From NCBI GenBank assembly GCA_944391055.1, contig CALXSF010000002.1, positions 124,001 to 188,000 on the forward strand: a DNA stretch of 64,000 nucleotides, in the 5' to 3' direction. This stretch comes from an uncultured Kiritimatiellota bacterium (lineage in GTDB: Bacteria > Verrucomicrobiota > Kiritimatiellia > RFP12 > DVOR01). The position numbers and the translations under genes were made by a program. Every line of letters starts with the position of its first letter. Position 1 is the first letter of the stretch. Shown in pieces: positions 7,839-17,440 of the stretch. The notes under the pieces were generated by a model. The model was not told the origin of the DNA and did no database searches. It worked only from the letters and a program-made list of their open reading frames with translations.

Positions 7839-8855
7839 ATGACCCTTCAGGAACTGCAACAGGAACACGCCGCCTCCCTCCAAGCCGTCGCGGGGGCGGG
7901 TGACGCCGCCGCGCTGGACGCCTTGCGCGTGAAGTATCTTGGCCGCAACGGCCTCATCCCCGCGCTTGTCAGGCAGATGAAGGATGTGCCGCAGGCCGAC
8001 CGCCCCGCCTTCGGCAAGGAGCTCGGGGCGTGGCGCGCGGCCTTCGAGCGGGCGCTCGTCGAGAAGGCCGCCGCCGGGCAGGCGGCGGCCGCGCCCGCCG
8101 CGGCCTTCGATGTGACGCTCCCGGGGCGTTGGCGCGCCGAGGGCGTGAGCCACCCCGTCAGCCGCGTCATCGAGGAGTGCGCCGAGATCTTCCACCGCCT
8201 CGGCTTCACCGTCGCCGACGGGCCGGACATTGAGACGCGCTTCAACAACTTCACGGCGCTGAACACCGCCCCGCACCATCCCTCGATGGACGCGAGCGAC
8301 ACCTTTTGGTTCGACCCGGAGACGCTGCTGCGCACGCAGACCAGCCCCGTGCAGATCCGCACCATGCTCGCGAACCCGCCGCCCGTGCGCATCATCAACC
8401 CTGGCCGCTGTTACCGCCGCGATACCACCGACGCCACGCACTCGGCGAACTTCCATCAGATCGAGGGGCTTTACGTGGACGTCAGGCCCGTCTCGCTGGC
8501 GGATCTGAAGAGCACGCTGGCCTATTTCGCGCGCGAGATGATGGGGCCGGGCGTGGGCGTCCGCTTCCGTCCCCACTTCTTCCCCTTCACCGAACCGAGC
8601 GTGGAGGTGGATTTCACCTGCCATGTCTGCAAGGGCAAGGGGTGCCGCGTCTGCAAGAACTCGGGCTGGATCGAGATCGCCGGCGCGGGCATGGTCGACC
8701 CGCGCGTCTATGAGCACGTGGGCTACGACCCCGACAAGGTCTATGGCTACGCCTTTGGCATGGGGGTCGAGCGCATCGCCATGATCAAGTATGGCATCCC
8801 CGACATCCGGTTCCTTTACGAGAACGACATCCGCTTCCTGGGCCAGTTCCGCTGA
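7839..8855 (+). CDS. pheS: Phenylalanyl-tRNA synthetase alpha subunit
   Basis: 338 residues, usual length. Catalytic subunit of the alpha2-beta2 class II enzyme. An N-terminal coiled-coil (1-80) is followed by class II motif 2 (GRCYRRDTTDATHSANFHQIEG) and motif 3 (GYAFGMGVERIAMIKYG) near the C-terminus; the substrate pocket stretch FWFDPETLLRTQTS is present. The ribosome site GAGGA is about 10 bases before the ATG. pheT does not follow; a nitroreductase gene lies 16 bases downstream, so the two subunits are encoded apart in this genome. Confidence 0.97.
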   Translation: MTLQELQQEHAASLQAVAGAGDAAALDALRVKYLGRNGLIPALVRQMKDVPQADRPAFGKELGAWRAAFERALVEKAAAGQAAAAPAAAFDVTLPGRWRAEGVSHPVSRVIEECAEIFHRLGFTVADGPDIETRFNNFTALNTAPHHPSMDASDTFWFDPETLLRTQTSPVQIRTMLANPPPVRIINPGRCYRRDTTDATHSANFHQIEGLYVDVRPVSLADLKSTLAYFAREMMGPGVGVRFRPHFFPFTEPSVEVDFTCHVCKGKGCRVCKNSGWIEIAGAGMVDPRVYEHVGYDPDKVYGYAFGMGVERIAMIKYGIPDIRFLYENDIRFLGQFR

Positions 8856-8871
8856 AGAAAGGGGCCTTGCC

Positions 8872-9378
8872 ATGACCGTCCAAGACCTGCTCGCCCGCCG
8901 CAGCGTCCGCAAATACGCCGACCGGCCCGTGCCCGAGGCCGCCGTCCGAGCCGCCTTGGAGGCCGCGATGGCCGCCCCCAGCGCCATGCACTGCGACCCG
9001 TGGCGGTGGCTCGTCCTCACCAAGCGCGCCGACCTTGACGCGCTGGCGGATTGCCTCCCCTACGGCCAGATGCTCCGCCACGCGCCCCTCGGCTTCGTCG
9101 CGTGCGGGGATCTCGCGGCGGCCAACCGCGGCGCGCTCTCCTATCTGCTCCAGGACGTCTCGGCCTCCGTCGAGAACCTCCTGCTCGCGCTCTGCGCCCA
9201 GGGGCTCGGCGGCGTCTGGCTGGGCATCCACCCCAACGCCGAGCGCGTCGCCGCCGTCGCCTCCCGCTTCGGTCTGCCGCCCGCGCTCATCCCCGTGGCC
9301 GCCGTGGCCGCCGGCTGGCCCGCCGAGGCGCCGGAGCCGCGCACGCGCTTCGACCCGGCCAAAGTCCGCTTCGTCTGA
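8872..9378 (+). CDS. Nitroreductase family FMN protein
   Basis: 168 residues, short for the family but with its marks: RRSVRKYADRPV at 10-21 (FMN phosphate binding), AAMAAPSAMHCDPW, and the late GLGGVWLGIHP. Such enzymes move electrons from NAD(P)H to nitro compounds, quinones or other acceptors through FMN. The start at 8872 is preferred over an upstream in-frame start inside pheS because AAAGGGG lies just before it. It sits 16 bases after pheS and 5 bases before mutY. Substrate unknown. Confidence 0.85.
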   Translation: MTVQDLLARRSVRKYADRPVPEAAVRAALEAAMAAPSAMHCDPWRWLVLTKRADLDALADCLPYGQMLRHAPLGFVACGDLAAANRGALSYLLQDVSASVENLLLALCAQGLGGVWLGIHPNAERVAAVASRFGLPPALIPVAAVAAGWPAEAPEPRTRFDPAKVRFV

Positions 9379-9383
9379 CGGCG

Positions 9384-10388
9384 ATGGAGCCTTGGGTCGC
9401 CGACCTGCTCGCCTGGTTCCGCGCCAACCCGCGCCCGATGCCGTGGCGCGGCCACCCCGACCCTTACGCCGTCTGGGTCAGCGAGATCATGCTCCAGCAG
9501 ACGCAGGTGGACACCGTCCGCCCCTACTTCGGCCGTTTCCTCGCCGCCTTCCCCACCATCCGCGCCCTCGCCGACGCCCCCGACGAGCCGCTCCTCAAGG
9601 CGTGGGAGGGGCTTGGCTACTACACCCGCGCCCGCAACCTCCGCAAGGCCGCCCGCCTCCTCGTGGAGACGCGCGGCGGCGCGCTCCCCCAGACCGCCGC
9701 CGAGCTGCGCGCCCTGCCGGGCGTCGGCGACTACACCGCCGCGGCGATCGCCAGCATCTGCTTCCGTGAGCCGATCCCCGTGGTGGATGGCAACGTGGCG
9801 CGCGTCTTCGCCCGCCGCAACCTGCTGCGCGGGGATTTCCGCAAGCCCGCGCCGCGCCGTGCCCTGGCCGCGTGGCTGACGCCGCACGCCGCCGCCTCCG
9901 GCGACCCCGGCGCCTTCAACCAGGCGATGATGGATCTCGGCGCGCGCGTCTGCGTCCCGCGCGCCCCCTCCTGCCTGCTTTGCCCCTTGCGCCCGGGGTG
10001 CCGCGCCGCCGCCGAGGGGCGGCAGGCCGACTTCCCCGAGCCGCCGCCCCGCAAGGCCCTCCCCGAGCGCCGGGCCGAGGCCCTCATCCTCCGCGACGCG
10101 CGGGGGCGCCTCCTCCTTGCCCGCCATCCCGGCGAGCGCCTCTTGGCCGGCTTTTGGGAGCTGCCCGCGCCCGACGCGCTCCCGTTCCCCCTACCGGGGG
10201 GCCGCCCGCGCCGCGTGGGGACGTACCGGCAGACCTTCTCCCACTTCCGCCTGACGCTCACCGTCCGCGCCGCGCCGCCTTTGCCCGACGCGCCGCCGCT
10301 CCCCGAGGGGTTCTGCTGGTGCGCCGACCCCTCCGCCCTCCCCCTCACCACCGCCGCCCGCAAAATCCTGGCCCGCCGCCGCGGCTGA
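9384..10388 (+). CDS. mutY: A/G-specific adenine glycosylase MutY
   Basis: 334 residues. Removes adenine mispaired with 8-oxoguanine. It shows the helix-hairpin-helix stretch LPGVGDYTAAAI, the catalytic glutamate in EIMLQQTQV, the aspartate in VVDGNVARV, and a 4Fe-4S loop with exact C-x6-C-x2-C-x5-C spacing (CVPRAPSCLLCPLRPGC). The C-terminal third (about 225-334) is the MutT/NUDIX-like domain that senses 8-oxoG. The start at 9384 follows the nitroreductase stop by 5 bases. Confidence 0.96.
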   Translation: MEPWVADLLAWFRANPRPMPWRGHPDPYAVWVSEIMLQQTQVDTVRPYFGRFLAAFPTIRALADAPDEPLLKAWEGLGYYTRARNLRKAARLLVETRGGALPQTAAELRALPGVGDYTAAAIASICFREPIPVVDGNVARVFARRNLLRGDFRKPAPRRALAAWLTPHAAASGDPGAFNQAMMDLGARVCVPRAPSCLLCPLRPGCRAAAEGRQADFPEPPPRKALPERRAEALILRDARGRLLLARHPGERLLAGFWELPAPDALPFPLPGGRPRRVGTYRQTFSHFRLTLTVRAAPPLPDAPPLPEGFCWCADPSALPLTTAARKILARRRG

Positions 10389-10433
10389 CCGCCTCCCCGC
10401 CCGCCCGTCGGTGGGGCGTTTTGTGCGCGGGTT

Positions 10434-10442
10434 TGGTAAACT
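10434..10442 (+). promoter_or_regulatory. Extended -10 promoter of der, possibly leaderless
   Basis: TGG followed by TAAACT. The expected transcription start (10449-10450) coincides with the ATG at 10450, and no ribosome binding site is visible. Confidence 0.5.
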
Positions 10443-10449
10443 AGGCCCC

Positions 10450-11970
10450 ATGGAACAGCAAGAGAAGAAGAGGACGATCGCGATCGTGGGACGGCCCAAC
10501 GTGGGGAAATCCGCGCTCTTCAACCGGATCGCGCACCGGCGCATCGCCATCGTGCACGACCAGAGCGGCGTGACGCGCGACCGCATCGTGCGCGAGGTGG
10601 CGTGGGGCGACCGCCGTTTCCTGCTCATCGACACCGGCGGCATCCGTCTTTTCGATGGCGCCAAGGAGAGCAGCGTCATCGAGATGGCCGTACGCGACCA
10701 GGCGGCCGTGGCGTTGGCCGACGCGGCGTGCGTGATCTTGGTGGGCGACGCGCAGGCGGGCATCCAGCCGGCGGACGAGGAGGTGGCGCGCCTGGTGCGC
10801 AAGGCCGGCCGTCCCTGCCTGGTGGCCGCGAACAAGTGCGACCTGCCCCAGCATGAGCACGGCGCCCACGAATTCGCCAAGCTGGCCTTCCCCGTCTTCC
10901 CCATCTCGGCGGTCCATGGCCGCGGCGTCGAGGCGTTGATGGAGGAGGCGCTCAAGACGTTGCCGCCGGAGACCGAGGCCGAGCGCGCCGCCGAGGCCAA
11001 GCCCCTGCGCGTGGCGGTGGTGGGCCGCCCCAACGCCGGCAAGAGCAGCTACATCAACCGCCTGCTCCGCAGCGACCGCGTCATCGTCAGCGACGTGGCC
11101 GGCACGACGCGCGACTGCGTGGACGTGCCGTTCGCCATCGGCACGGGCCCCACCGCCCGCCGTTACACGCTGGTGGACACCGCCGGGATGCGCCATGTCC
11201 ACAAGATCGATTCCTCCGTCGAGCGTTTCTCCCTCTTCCGCAGCGAGGAGGCCGTGCGCGAGTGCGACGTGGCGGTGCTGGTGATGGACGCGGAGATCGG
11301 CCCGACCACCCAGGACAAGTTCATCGCCTCGATGATCCAGCGCGAGGCCAAGGCCTGCGTCCTGCTCATCAACAAGTGGGACTTGGCGCGCGCCAAGGGC
11401 TACACCGAGACCGCCGCCCTCGCCCATCTGCGCGAGATGCTCCCCTTCCTCCGCCATGTCCCCGTCGTCTTCACCAGCGCCCAGGAGGGCTACAACGTCC
11501 GCGCCTCCATCGAGGCCATCGACCGCGTGGCCGGCAACCAGCGCCGCGTCCTGCCCACGGGCGTGCTCAACCGCACGCTCGCCAACGCCCTCGAGCGCGT
11601 CCAGCTGCCCAGCCGCGAGGGGCGCCGCCTGCGCTTCCACTACGCCACGCAGACGGGCTCCAACCCGATGATCGTGCGCCTCTTCGTGAACGACGCGCGC
11701 CTGGCCACCAAGCCTTTCCAGGATTTCCTCGTCCGCACCCTCCGCGAGGCGTTCGACCTCGAGGGCGCGGCGGTCATCCTGCAATTCCGCTCGCGCGTGC
11801 GCCCCGGCGACCCCAAGCCGGACGCCGCGGGCGAGGAACCCCCCGCCCCCGCGCCGCGCGCCCGCAAACCTCTGCCCAAGCGCAAGCCCCGCGCCGACGC
11901 CAAGCGCAAGGGCATCGGCCGGGCCGGCGGCAGCCTCACCCCGAAATCCCGCCGCCCCAAACGCAAGTGA
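10450..11970 (+). CDS. der: Ribosome-assembly GTPase Der (EngA)
   Basis: 506 residues. Essential GTPase for 50S ribosome assembly. Two tandem G domains: first GRPNVGKS, DTGG and NKCD; second GRPNAGKS, DTAG and NKWD. A KH-like domain follows, then a Lys/Arg/Pro-rich tail of about 50 residues suited to RNA contact. The start at 10450 gives MEQQEKKRTIAIVG; an in-frame start 13 codons earlier lies upstream of the promoter. There is no Shine-Dalgarno sequence. The helicase gene follows after 6 bases. Confidence 0.96.
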   Translation: MEQQEKKRTIAIVGRPNVGKSALFNRIAHRRIAIVHDQSGVTRDRIVREVAWGDRRFLLIDTGGIRLFDGAKESSVIEMAVRDQAAVALADAACVILVGDAQAGIQPADEEVARLVRKAGRPCLVAANKCDLPQHEHGAHEFAKLAFPVFPISAVHGRGVEALMEEALKTLPPETEAERAAEAKPLRVAVVGRPNAGKSSYINRLLRSDRVIVSDVAGTTRDCVDVPFAIGTGPTARRYTLVDTAGMRHVHKIDSSVERFSLFRSEEAVRECDVAVLVMDAEIGPTTQDKFIASMIQREAKACVLLINKWDLARAKGYTETAALAHLREMLPFLRHVPVVFTSAQEGYNVRASIEAIDRVAGNQRRVLPTGVLNRTLANALERVQLPSREGRRLRFHYATQTGSNPMIVRLFVNDARLATKPFQDFLVRTLREAFDLEGAAVILQFRSRVRPGDPKPDAAGEEPPAPAPRARKPLPKRKPRADAKRKGIGRAGGSLTPKSRRPKRK

Positions 11971-11976
11971 GGCAGG

Positions 11977-14949
11977 ATGGAGGGGCTGGGCTCGCGGTTT
12001 CTGAGCGCCTCGGCGGGGAGCGGCAAGACCTACGCGCTCTCCACGCGCTTCTGCCGGCTGGTGATGGCGGGCGCGCCGCCCGAGGCCATCTGCGCGCTCA
12101 CCTTCACGCGGGCCGCCACGCGGGAGATCTTCGCGGCGGTGGTGGCGCGTCTGCTGGAGGGCGTCGCGCCGCCGCCGGGCGGGCTTGACGCGCGCGAGGC
12201 GCTGCGGCGCGTCCTGGAGGCGCTCCCGCGGCTGCAAATCTCGACCATCGACGCCTTCTCCGCGCGCGTGGCGAAGCTTTTCGCCTACGAACTGGGGCTC
12301 GACCCCGATTTCTCGCTCTACGAGGAAGGGAGCGGGCCGGAGGCGCGCGAGATGCTCCGCGAGACCGTCCGCCGCGCCCTGCGCGTGACGCCGCGCGACT
12401 CCGCGGAGGCCCTGCTCGGCCGCTTCGACGTCCGCTACGAGGGGGCCGCCTCGGCGAAGCCGCTGACCGAGCGCCTTGGCGACTACGTCCGCGATTTCGG
12501 CGCGGTGCTGCGGGCGCATCCCGAAGGGTGGGGGGACTTGGCGCGCGTGGGCAAGGCGCCGCCCCTCTGCGACAACCGCCGCGCCTGCGCGGAGGCCTTG
12601 GGGGCGCAGCCCACGGCGCAGGTGTCGGACCGCCACGCGGCCGCCTATCATGACCTGATTGCGCGCCTTGACCCCTCGGTCGAATCCGTGCGCGAGCTGA
12701 AGGCCCGCTGGGGGGACAAGACGGCCGACACGCTCGGGCGTCTGCGCCGCCTGGCCGTCGAGGGCTGTCATGTCTATTACAACAAGGCGCTGACCGTGGA
12801 CGAGGCGGGGCGCCGGGCCGCGCGGGCGTTGTTCGACGACCTGCTGGCGCGGGATCTCGCGCAGACCGCCGCCCACACGCGCCGCCTCCGCGCGGCGGTC
12901 GCCGCGCTCAATGCCGCCGCCTCCGCGCTGGCCGACGAGACGGGGCGCCTCACCTTCGGCGCGCTCACCGAGCTGCTCGCGCGGCGTCTGGGGGGCCGCC
13001 TCTCGGTGGTCGACCCGGACGCGCTCTACGTGGCCTACCGCCTGGACTGCGCCGTGCGCCACCTGATGATCGATGAGTTCCAGGACACCAGCGTCTCCCA
13101 GTGGGCCGTCCTCTCCAGTCTGGCGCGGGAGCTCGCCGAGGGCGGGGACTCCACCTTCTTTTACGTGGGCGACGTGAAGCAATCCATCTATGGCTGGCGC
13201 GGCGGCGACGCCACGCTGTTCGGCGACGTCTCGCGCGTGCCCGACGTGCCCGCCGGCCCGCCGCTGCTGACCTCCTACCGCTCCAGCCCCGCCGTCGTCG
13301 GCCTGGTCAACGACGTCCTGCGCCTGGACGCCTCCGACGTGGCCGCCGCCGAGCCGTGGCAGCAGCCCGCCCTTGAGGCGTGGCGCAGGGGGTGGCAGGA
13401 TCACGTCGCCCACCGCGACGACGCGGGGCTGGCCCTTTGCGTCGCCGTGGAGGGCGCGAAGAAGGAGGATTGGCTGGGGGCGGCGGCCGACTTCATCGCG
13501 GCGCGGTGGCGCGAGCTCCGCGGCAAACGTCTGCGCCTGGCCGTGCTGGCCTTCCAGAACGCCGACCTCGACACCCTGCTGGCCCTGCTCCGCGCACGGG
13601 GCGTGGCCTGCGCCATCGACGGCAGGATGGCCGTCCACGACACGCCGATGGGCCAGCTGGCCTGCCGGCTGACGCACTGGCTGGCCGACCCGCGCGCGAC
13701 CCTTTGGGGCGAGGTGGCCCGCCGCCTGGGCCTCACGGAAACGGACGACGCCGCGACCTTGGCCCGTTGGACGCGGCAAATCGCCGAGGGGGGCTTCGCG
13801 CCGTGGCTGGACGGTCTTTTCGCGGGGGCGGCGCGGGCGCGGCTCTCGGGGCAGGATCGCGAGGCGCTCGCGGCCATGCGCGTGGCGTTGGAGGCGCTGG
13901 ACGCGCGCGGCCACGCGGACCCCACCGAGGCCAAGGCCGCGCTGGAGGCGCTGGCCATCCCGTGCGCGGCGGATTCCGCCACGCTCAACCTCATGACCGT
14001 CCACCACTCCAAGGGCCTCACCTACGACGTGGTCTTCACCTTGCTCAACGGCGCGTTCGGCAAGGCCCCCGCCGTTTGCGAGACGGGCCCCGACTGGGTC
14101 TTGGAGCCGCCGGCCTTCCCCGATTCCGCCCAAGCCCTGCCCGCCTTCGCCGCCGCCGAGCGGAAACGCCGCGCGCAGCGCTTCCGCGACGACCTCTGCG
14201 GCCTCTACGTGTCCATCACCCGCGCCCGCCGCGAACAGGTCATCCTCGCGCCCGCCAAGGAGTGCTTCGCGAAAGGGCGCCCCTGCCCCGCGCCTGACGC
14301 CCGCGCCTGGCTGCCTTTCCGCAAACTCGCGGCGCCCGACGCGCCGGACTGGGGCCTCCCCGGGATCCGCGTCGCCTGCCTGCGCGGCGACCGGGAATGG
14401 TGGCGCGCGGAGCCCGAGCGCGCCGCCGAGCCCGACGTACGCCCGCCCCGGACGCCTTGGCGGCGCGCGGCGAGGGTCGCGCGCGAGGAGACGGAGCTGC
14501 CCTCCGAGCGGGCCCGCGCCGCCACCGTGGCGGAGTTGCTGGCCGCCGACGCGGACGCGGCCCTCCGCTTCGGGCTCTCCGAGCATGCGCGCCTGGCGGC
14601 CATCGCCTGGGAGGAGGCGCCCGAGGTTTTCCCCGAGGTCTTCCGCCGCCCCGACGAACCGTGCGAGCTGTGGCGCGAACGCCCCTTCGCGGTGTCGTTG
14701 CGCGAGGGCGGGCGGACGCGCCGCCTGGCGGGGCAGTTCGACCGCGTCCACCTCTTCCCGGGAAGCCGCCGCGCCGTGATCTACGACTTCAAGACCTCCC
14801 GCGCGCCGACCGTCACCCCCGCCTATGCCCGCCAATTGCGTGATTACCGCGCCGCCTTGGCCGCGCTCACGGGGTTCGTGCCCGCCGCCATCCGCATGGT
14901 GCTGCTGTTCACGCGTTCGGGGCGGGCGGTGGAGGTGTCCGGTGCGTGA
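11977..14949 (+). CDS. AddA-like UvrD-family helicase with C-terminal RecB-type nuclease
   Basis: 990 residues. Superfamily I helicase motifs appear in order: Walker A ASAGSGKT (11-18), TFTRAATREI, Walker B MIDEFQDT, YVGDVKQSIYGWRGGD, LTSYRSS, LMTVHHSKGLTYDVVF and LYVSITRAR. The last 150 residues carry a PD-(D/E)XK nuclease: GQFDRVH, IYDFKTS and QLRDYRAAL. This layout is that of AddA, which resects double-strand breaks before RecA loading. AddA normally pairs with AddB; none is seen nearby. Cotranscribed with der and the pseudouridine synthase. Confidence 0.88.
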   Translation: MEGLGSRFLSASAGSGKTYALSTRFCRLVMAGAPPEAICALTFTRAATREIFAAVVARLLEGVAPPPGGLDAREALRRVLEALPRLQISTIDAFSARVAKLFAYELGLDPDFSLYEEGSGPEAREMLRETVRRALRVTPRDSAEALLGRFDVRYEGAASAKPLTERLGDYVRDFGAVLRAHPEGWGDLARVGKAPPLCDNRRACAEALGAQPTAQVSDRHAAAYHDLIARLDPSVESVRELKARWGDKTADTLGRLRRLAVEGCHVYYNKALTVDEAGRRAARALFDDLLARDLAQTAAHTRRLRAAVAALNAAASALADETGRLTFGALTELLARRLGGRLSVVDPDALYVAYRLDCAVRHLMIDEFQDTSVSQWAVLSSLARELAEGGDSTFFYVGDVKQSIYGWRGGDATLFGDVSRVPDVPAGPPLLTSYRSSPAVVGLVNDVLRLDASDVAAAEPWQQPALEAWRRGWQDHVAHRDDAGLALCVAVEGAKKEDWLGAAADFIAARWRELRGKRLRLAVLAFQNADLDTLLALLRARGVACAIDGRMAVHDTPMGQLACRLTHWLADPRATLWGEVARRLGLTETDDAATLARWTRQIAEGGFAPWLDGLFAGAARARLSGQDREALAAMRVALEALDARGHADPTEAKAALEALAIPCAADSATLNLMTVHHSKGLTYDVVFTLLNGAFGKAPAVCETGPDWVLEPPAFPDSAQALPAFAAAERKRRAQRFRDDLCGLYVSITRARREQVILAPAKECFAKGRPCPAPDARAWLPFRKLAAPDAPDWGLPGIRVACLRGDREWWRAEPERAAEPDVRPPRTPWRRAARVAREETELPSERARAATVAELLAADADAALRFGLSEHARLAAIAWEEAPEVFPEVFRRPDEPCELWRERPFAVSLREGGRTRRLAGQFDRVHLFPGSRRAVIYDFKTSRAPTVTPAYARQLRDYRAALAALTGFVPAAIRMVLLFTRSGRAVEVSGA

Positions 14950-15868
14950 GCTGCGCCCCGATGCGGGCGAGGGCGGGATGCGGGTGGATGCGTGGCTCGC
15001 CGCGCGTTTCCCGGAGGCGCCGAAGGCGTTCGTCCGGCGGGCGTTGGCGGCGGGGTGCCTGACCCTTCGCGGGAGGCCGTGCGCCAAGGGCGAGCGCGTC
15101 GAGCCCGGGGCCGCCTACGTCCTGCTCCGCGAGCCCGGGGCGCCCGCCGCGCCCATGCCCAACGGCGACGTGCCGCTGGAGATCGTCTGGGAGGACGCCG
15201 CCCTCATCGCCCTGCGCAAGCCCGCCGGGTTGGACTGCCAGCCAAACGGCCCGGAGGAGCGCGGCACCTTGGCCAACGCGCTGCTCGCCCGCCGCCCCGA
15301 GGTGGCCGGGGTGGGGGATGGGCCGCTGACGTGCGGCCTCCTGCACCGCATCGACCGCGATACCTCGGGCCTTGTCCTCGCCGCCCGCGCGCAGGGCGCC
15401 TACGACGCGCTCCGCGCGCAGTTCGCCGCCCACGCCGTCGAGAAACGCTACCTCGCCCTCGCCGCCGGCGAGATCCGCGCCCCGGGCCGGCTGGAGCACC
15501 TGCTGGCGCACAACCCGCGCGCGCCGGGGCGGATGGTCGACGCCGCGCGGTGGCGCGACGCCAAGCGCCCCATGCGCGCCGTCACCGCCTTCCGGCCGCT
15601 TCGGCCCGTGTGCGTGGGCGGCGTCCCCTGCACGCTGCTGGAGGTGACGATCCGGACGGGCGTGACCCATCAGATCCGGGCGCAGCTCTCCTTCGCCGGC
15701 CATCCGCTGGTGGGCGACCGCCGTTACGGCGGCCTCGCCGTGCCGGGTTTCCCCCGCCATTTCCTGCACGCGCTCTCCGTCTCGTGCGCCCATCCCGCGA
15801 CGGGCGCGCCGCTTTTCCTGGAGGCCCCGCCCACCGACGACCTCGTCGCGTTCCTGCGGCGCGCCTGA
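14942..15868 (+). CDS. RluA-family pseudouridine synthase
   Basis: 308 residues. Converts uridine to pseudouridine in rRNA or tRNA. An N-terminal S4 RNA-binding domain (MRVDAWLAARFPEAPKAFVR) precedes the catalytic domain with the family motif HRIDRDTSGLVL, whose Asp is the nucleophile, and the late block THQIRAQLSFAGHPLVGDRRYGG. The start chosen is GTG at 14942: GGAGG lies six bases upstream and the frame overlaps the helicase stop by 8 bases. An ATG at 14978 is the alternative. Which uridine is modified cannot be told. Confidence 0.9.
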   Translation: MRELRPDAGEGGMRVDAWLAARFPEAPKAFVRRALAAGCLTLRGRPCAKGERVEPGAAYVLLREPGAPAAPMPNGDVPLEIVWEDAALIALRKPAGLDCQPNGPEERGTLANALLARRPEVAGVGDGPLTCGLLHRIDRDTSGLVLAARAQGAYDALRAQFAAHAVEKRYLALAAGEIRAPGRLEHLLAHNPRAPGRMVDAARWRDAKRPMRAVTAFRPLRPVCVGGVPCTLLEVTIRTGVTHQIRAQLSFAGHPLVGDRRYGGLAVPGFPRHFLHALSVSCAHPATGAPLFLEAPPTDDLVAFLRRA

Positions 15869-15886
15869 GCGTCGGCGCCTCCGCCC

Positions 15887-16420
15887 TCAGGGGCCGAGCG
15901 CCCTCAGGAAAGCGTCGCGCCGGGGGCCTTGGTAGATCTCCAGTTCTTGGCGGATCCGGGCGCGCAGCGTTTCGGCGGCCTGGCCGCGGCCGTCGGCGCG
16001 GAGGCGGGCGAGGCGCCGGAGTTGGAGGTCGAGGAGCCGTTCGCGTTCCGAGTCCGAGACCTCGGGGTTGTGGAAGAGCAGTTCCAGGATGGCGAAAAGA
16101 CGCTCGGAGGCCTGACGGGCCAGCGGGGCCTCCCCTTGTCCGCGCAGCAGGGCGATGGCGCGGGTCGAGTCCGCCTCGTCGCCGGGGAGGGCCAGGAGCG
16201 CGCGGACGGCCTCAAGGCGTTCGGCGGGCATCCCGGCGCGTAGGGCGCGCCGCGCGGAAGGGTTCGCGGCGACGGGCTCGCCGCCCAGGAACCGGCGCAG
16301 ATCCTCCGCGAGCGCGTCCATGTCCCGGTAGCGGGCCGCGGGGTCGAAGGCCATGGCCTTGCCGACGATGGCGGCGAGGTCCGGGTCGGCGCGTCGGAGC
16401 GGGGGCGGGGCGGCGGATTT
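15887..16420 (-). pseudogene. C-terminal remnant of a Ser/Thr protein kinase
   Basis: About 175 codons. The opening DPDLAAIVGKAMAFDPAARY, then MDALAEDLRRFLGGEPV, is the last part of a Hanks-type kinase C-lobe. A helical tail follows (ILELLFHNPEVSDSERERLL). The ATP-binding lobe, catalytic loop and DFG are absent. Upstream the frame runs into antisense of the SUMF1 gene, which is read in another frame. A deletion joining two neighbouring minus-strand genes explains this; an assembly join is possible. No own start codon or ribosome site is convincing. Confidence 0.7.
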
Positions 16421-17327
16421 CGCGCTGCTCGGTTCGGCAGTCCGTGCGCGGCGCTTTCCAGGAGCCGCCCTTGACGAGGCGTTCGGAGGGGGCCCCCGCG
16501 GGCGGGGTGGCGGTCCATTCCCAACAGTTGCCCCACATGTCGATGGCGCCGCAGGCGGCGCGTGTTTCGGCATAGGCCTCGACGGGGGCCGTGCCGTCGC
16601 GCTCGCGGCAGTTGAAGTCGGCGTCCTTGGGCATGTGGCCGGCGGCGTATTCCCACTCCAAGGCCGTCGGCAGACGGTAACGCGCCGTCGGGTCTTGGGC
16701 GGCGAGCCACGCGCAATAGGCCTCGGCGTCGGCGAGGGAGACGTCGGTGACGGGGTGGTCGGCTTTGCCCGCCGGCGGCTCGCCGCCCGGCCAGCTTTTC
16801 GGCGCGTCGTGGCCTGTGGCGCGGACGAAGGCCGCGTAGTCGGCGACCGTGACGGGCGTGCGGCCGATGGAGACCTTTTGCCCGGCGCCGATCACCGGCA
16901 GCCACGGCGCGTTCGCCTCGCGGCTGCCGGGGCGGAGGCGGGGATCCCTGAAACGGTTCAGGCTCTGCTCGATGCGGGCCTCGCGGTCGCGCACCATCTC
17001 GTCCACGATCGCCTGCATTTCCTCGACCTTGGAGGCGTGGCGGGCCGTCTGCCTGAGCTCCTCCAGCTTGGCCTTTTTGCGGGCGAGCACGCGGTCGTAG
17101 TTGGCCGCGACCTGCCTGCGCAGCGCCGCGAGGTAGGCCTCGGAGGGGTCGCGGCGCCAGGCGGCGATGAGCCGGAGCGTCTCTTGGCTGAGCAGGGGGC
17201 GCTCTTTCTCGATGACGGTGCTGAAACGGTGCAGCTTGGCTTCCGGGTTCGCCGCCGGGGCGGCGCACAAGGCGCCGGCGGCGATCGCGCAGACGGCGGC
17301 GAGGCAGTTTTTCAACGGGGCGTCCAT
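16212..17327 (-). CDS. Secreted SUMF1 (formylglycine-enzyme-like) domain protein, 3' end replaced
   Basis: The frame encodes 371 residues. Signal peptide with AAGALCAAPA; coiled-coil segment about 30-120 (KKAKLEELRQTARHASKVEEM); SUMF1 domain about 125-305 with RLPTALEWEYAAG, DMWGNCWEWT and GGSWKA. Homologues end soon after with a GFR-type strand. Here that end is missing, and the frame continues as an out-of-frame reading of a kinase tail. The first of the two catalytic cysteines of true formylglycine-generating enzymes is Ala (GGSWKAPRTDC), so it is unlikely to activate sulfatases. The start at 17327 has AAGGAA six bases before it. Confidence 0.75.
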   Translation of the reverse strand: MDAPLKNCLAAVCAIAAGALCAAPAANPEAKLHRFSTVIEKERPLLSQETLRLIAAWRRDPSEAYLAALRRQVAANYDRVLARKKAKLEELRQTARHASKVEEMQAIVDEMVRDREARIEQSLNRFRDPRLRPGSREANAPWLPVIGAGQKVSIGRTPVTVADYAAFVRATGHDAPKSWPGGEPPAGKADHPVTDVSLADAEAYCAWLAAQDPTARYRLPTALEWEYAAGHMPKDADFNCRERDGTAPVEAYAETRAACGAIDMWGNCWEWTATPPAGAPSERLVKGGSWKAPRTDCRTEQREIRRPAPAPTRRPGPRRHRRQGHGLRPRGPLPGHGRARGGSAPVPGRRARRREPFRAARPTRRDARRTP

Positions 17328-17440
17328 GGTCTGTTCCTTTCGTCCTTTGGGGGCGGGCGAATGCGCGCCCTCCAATCTCCAAGAACGCGGTTCGCGGGCG
17401 GAATCAACACACCATGGGCGAAAAAGGAGGCGCGGGCGCG

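Noticed and set aside
10441..15087. 1548-codon open frame on the minus strand
   Set aside because: Antisense shadow of der, the helicase and the pseudouridine synthase in GC-rich DNA; low-complexity Ala/Arg/Gly/Val sequence with no family motif.
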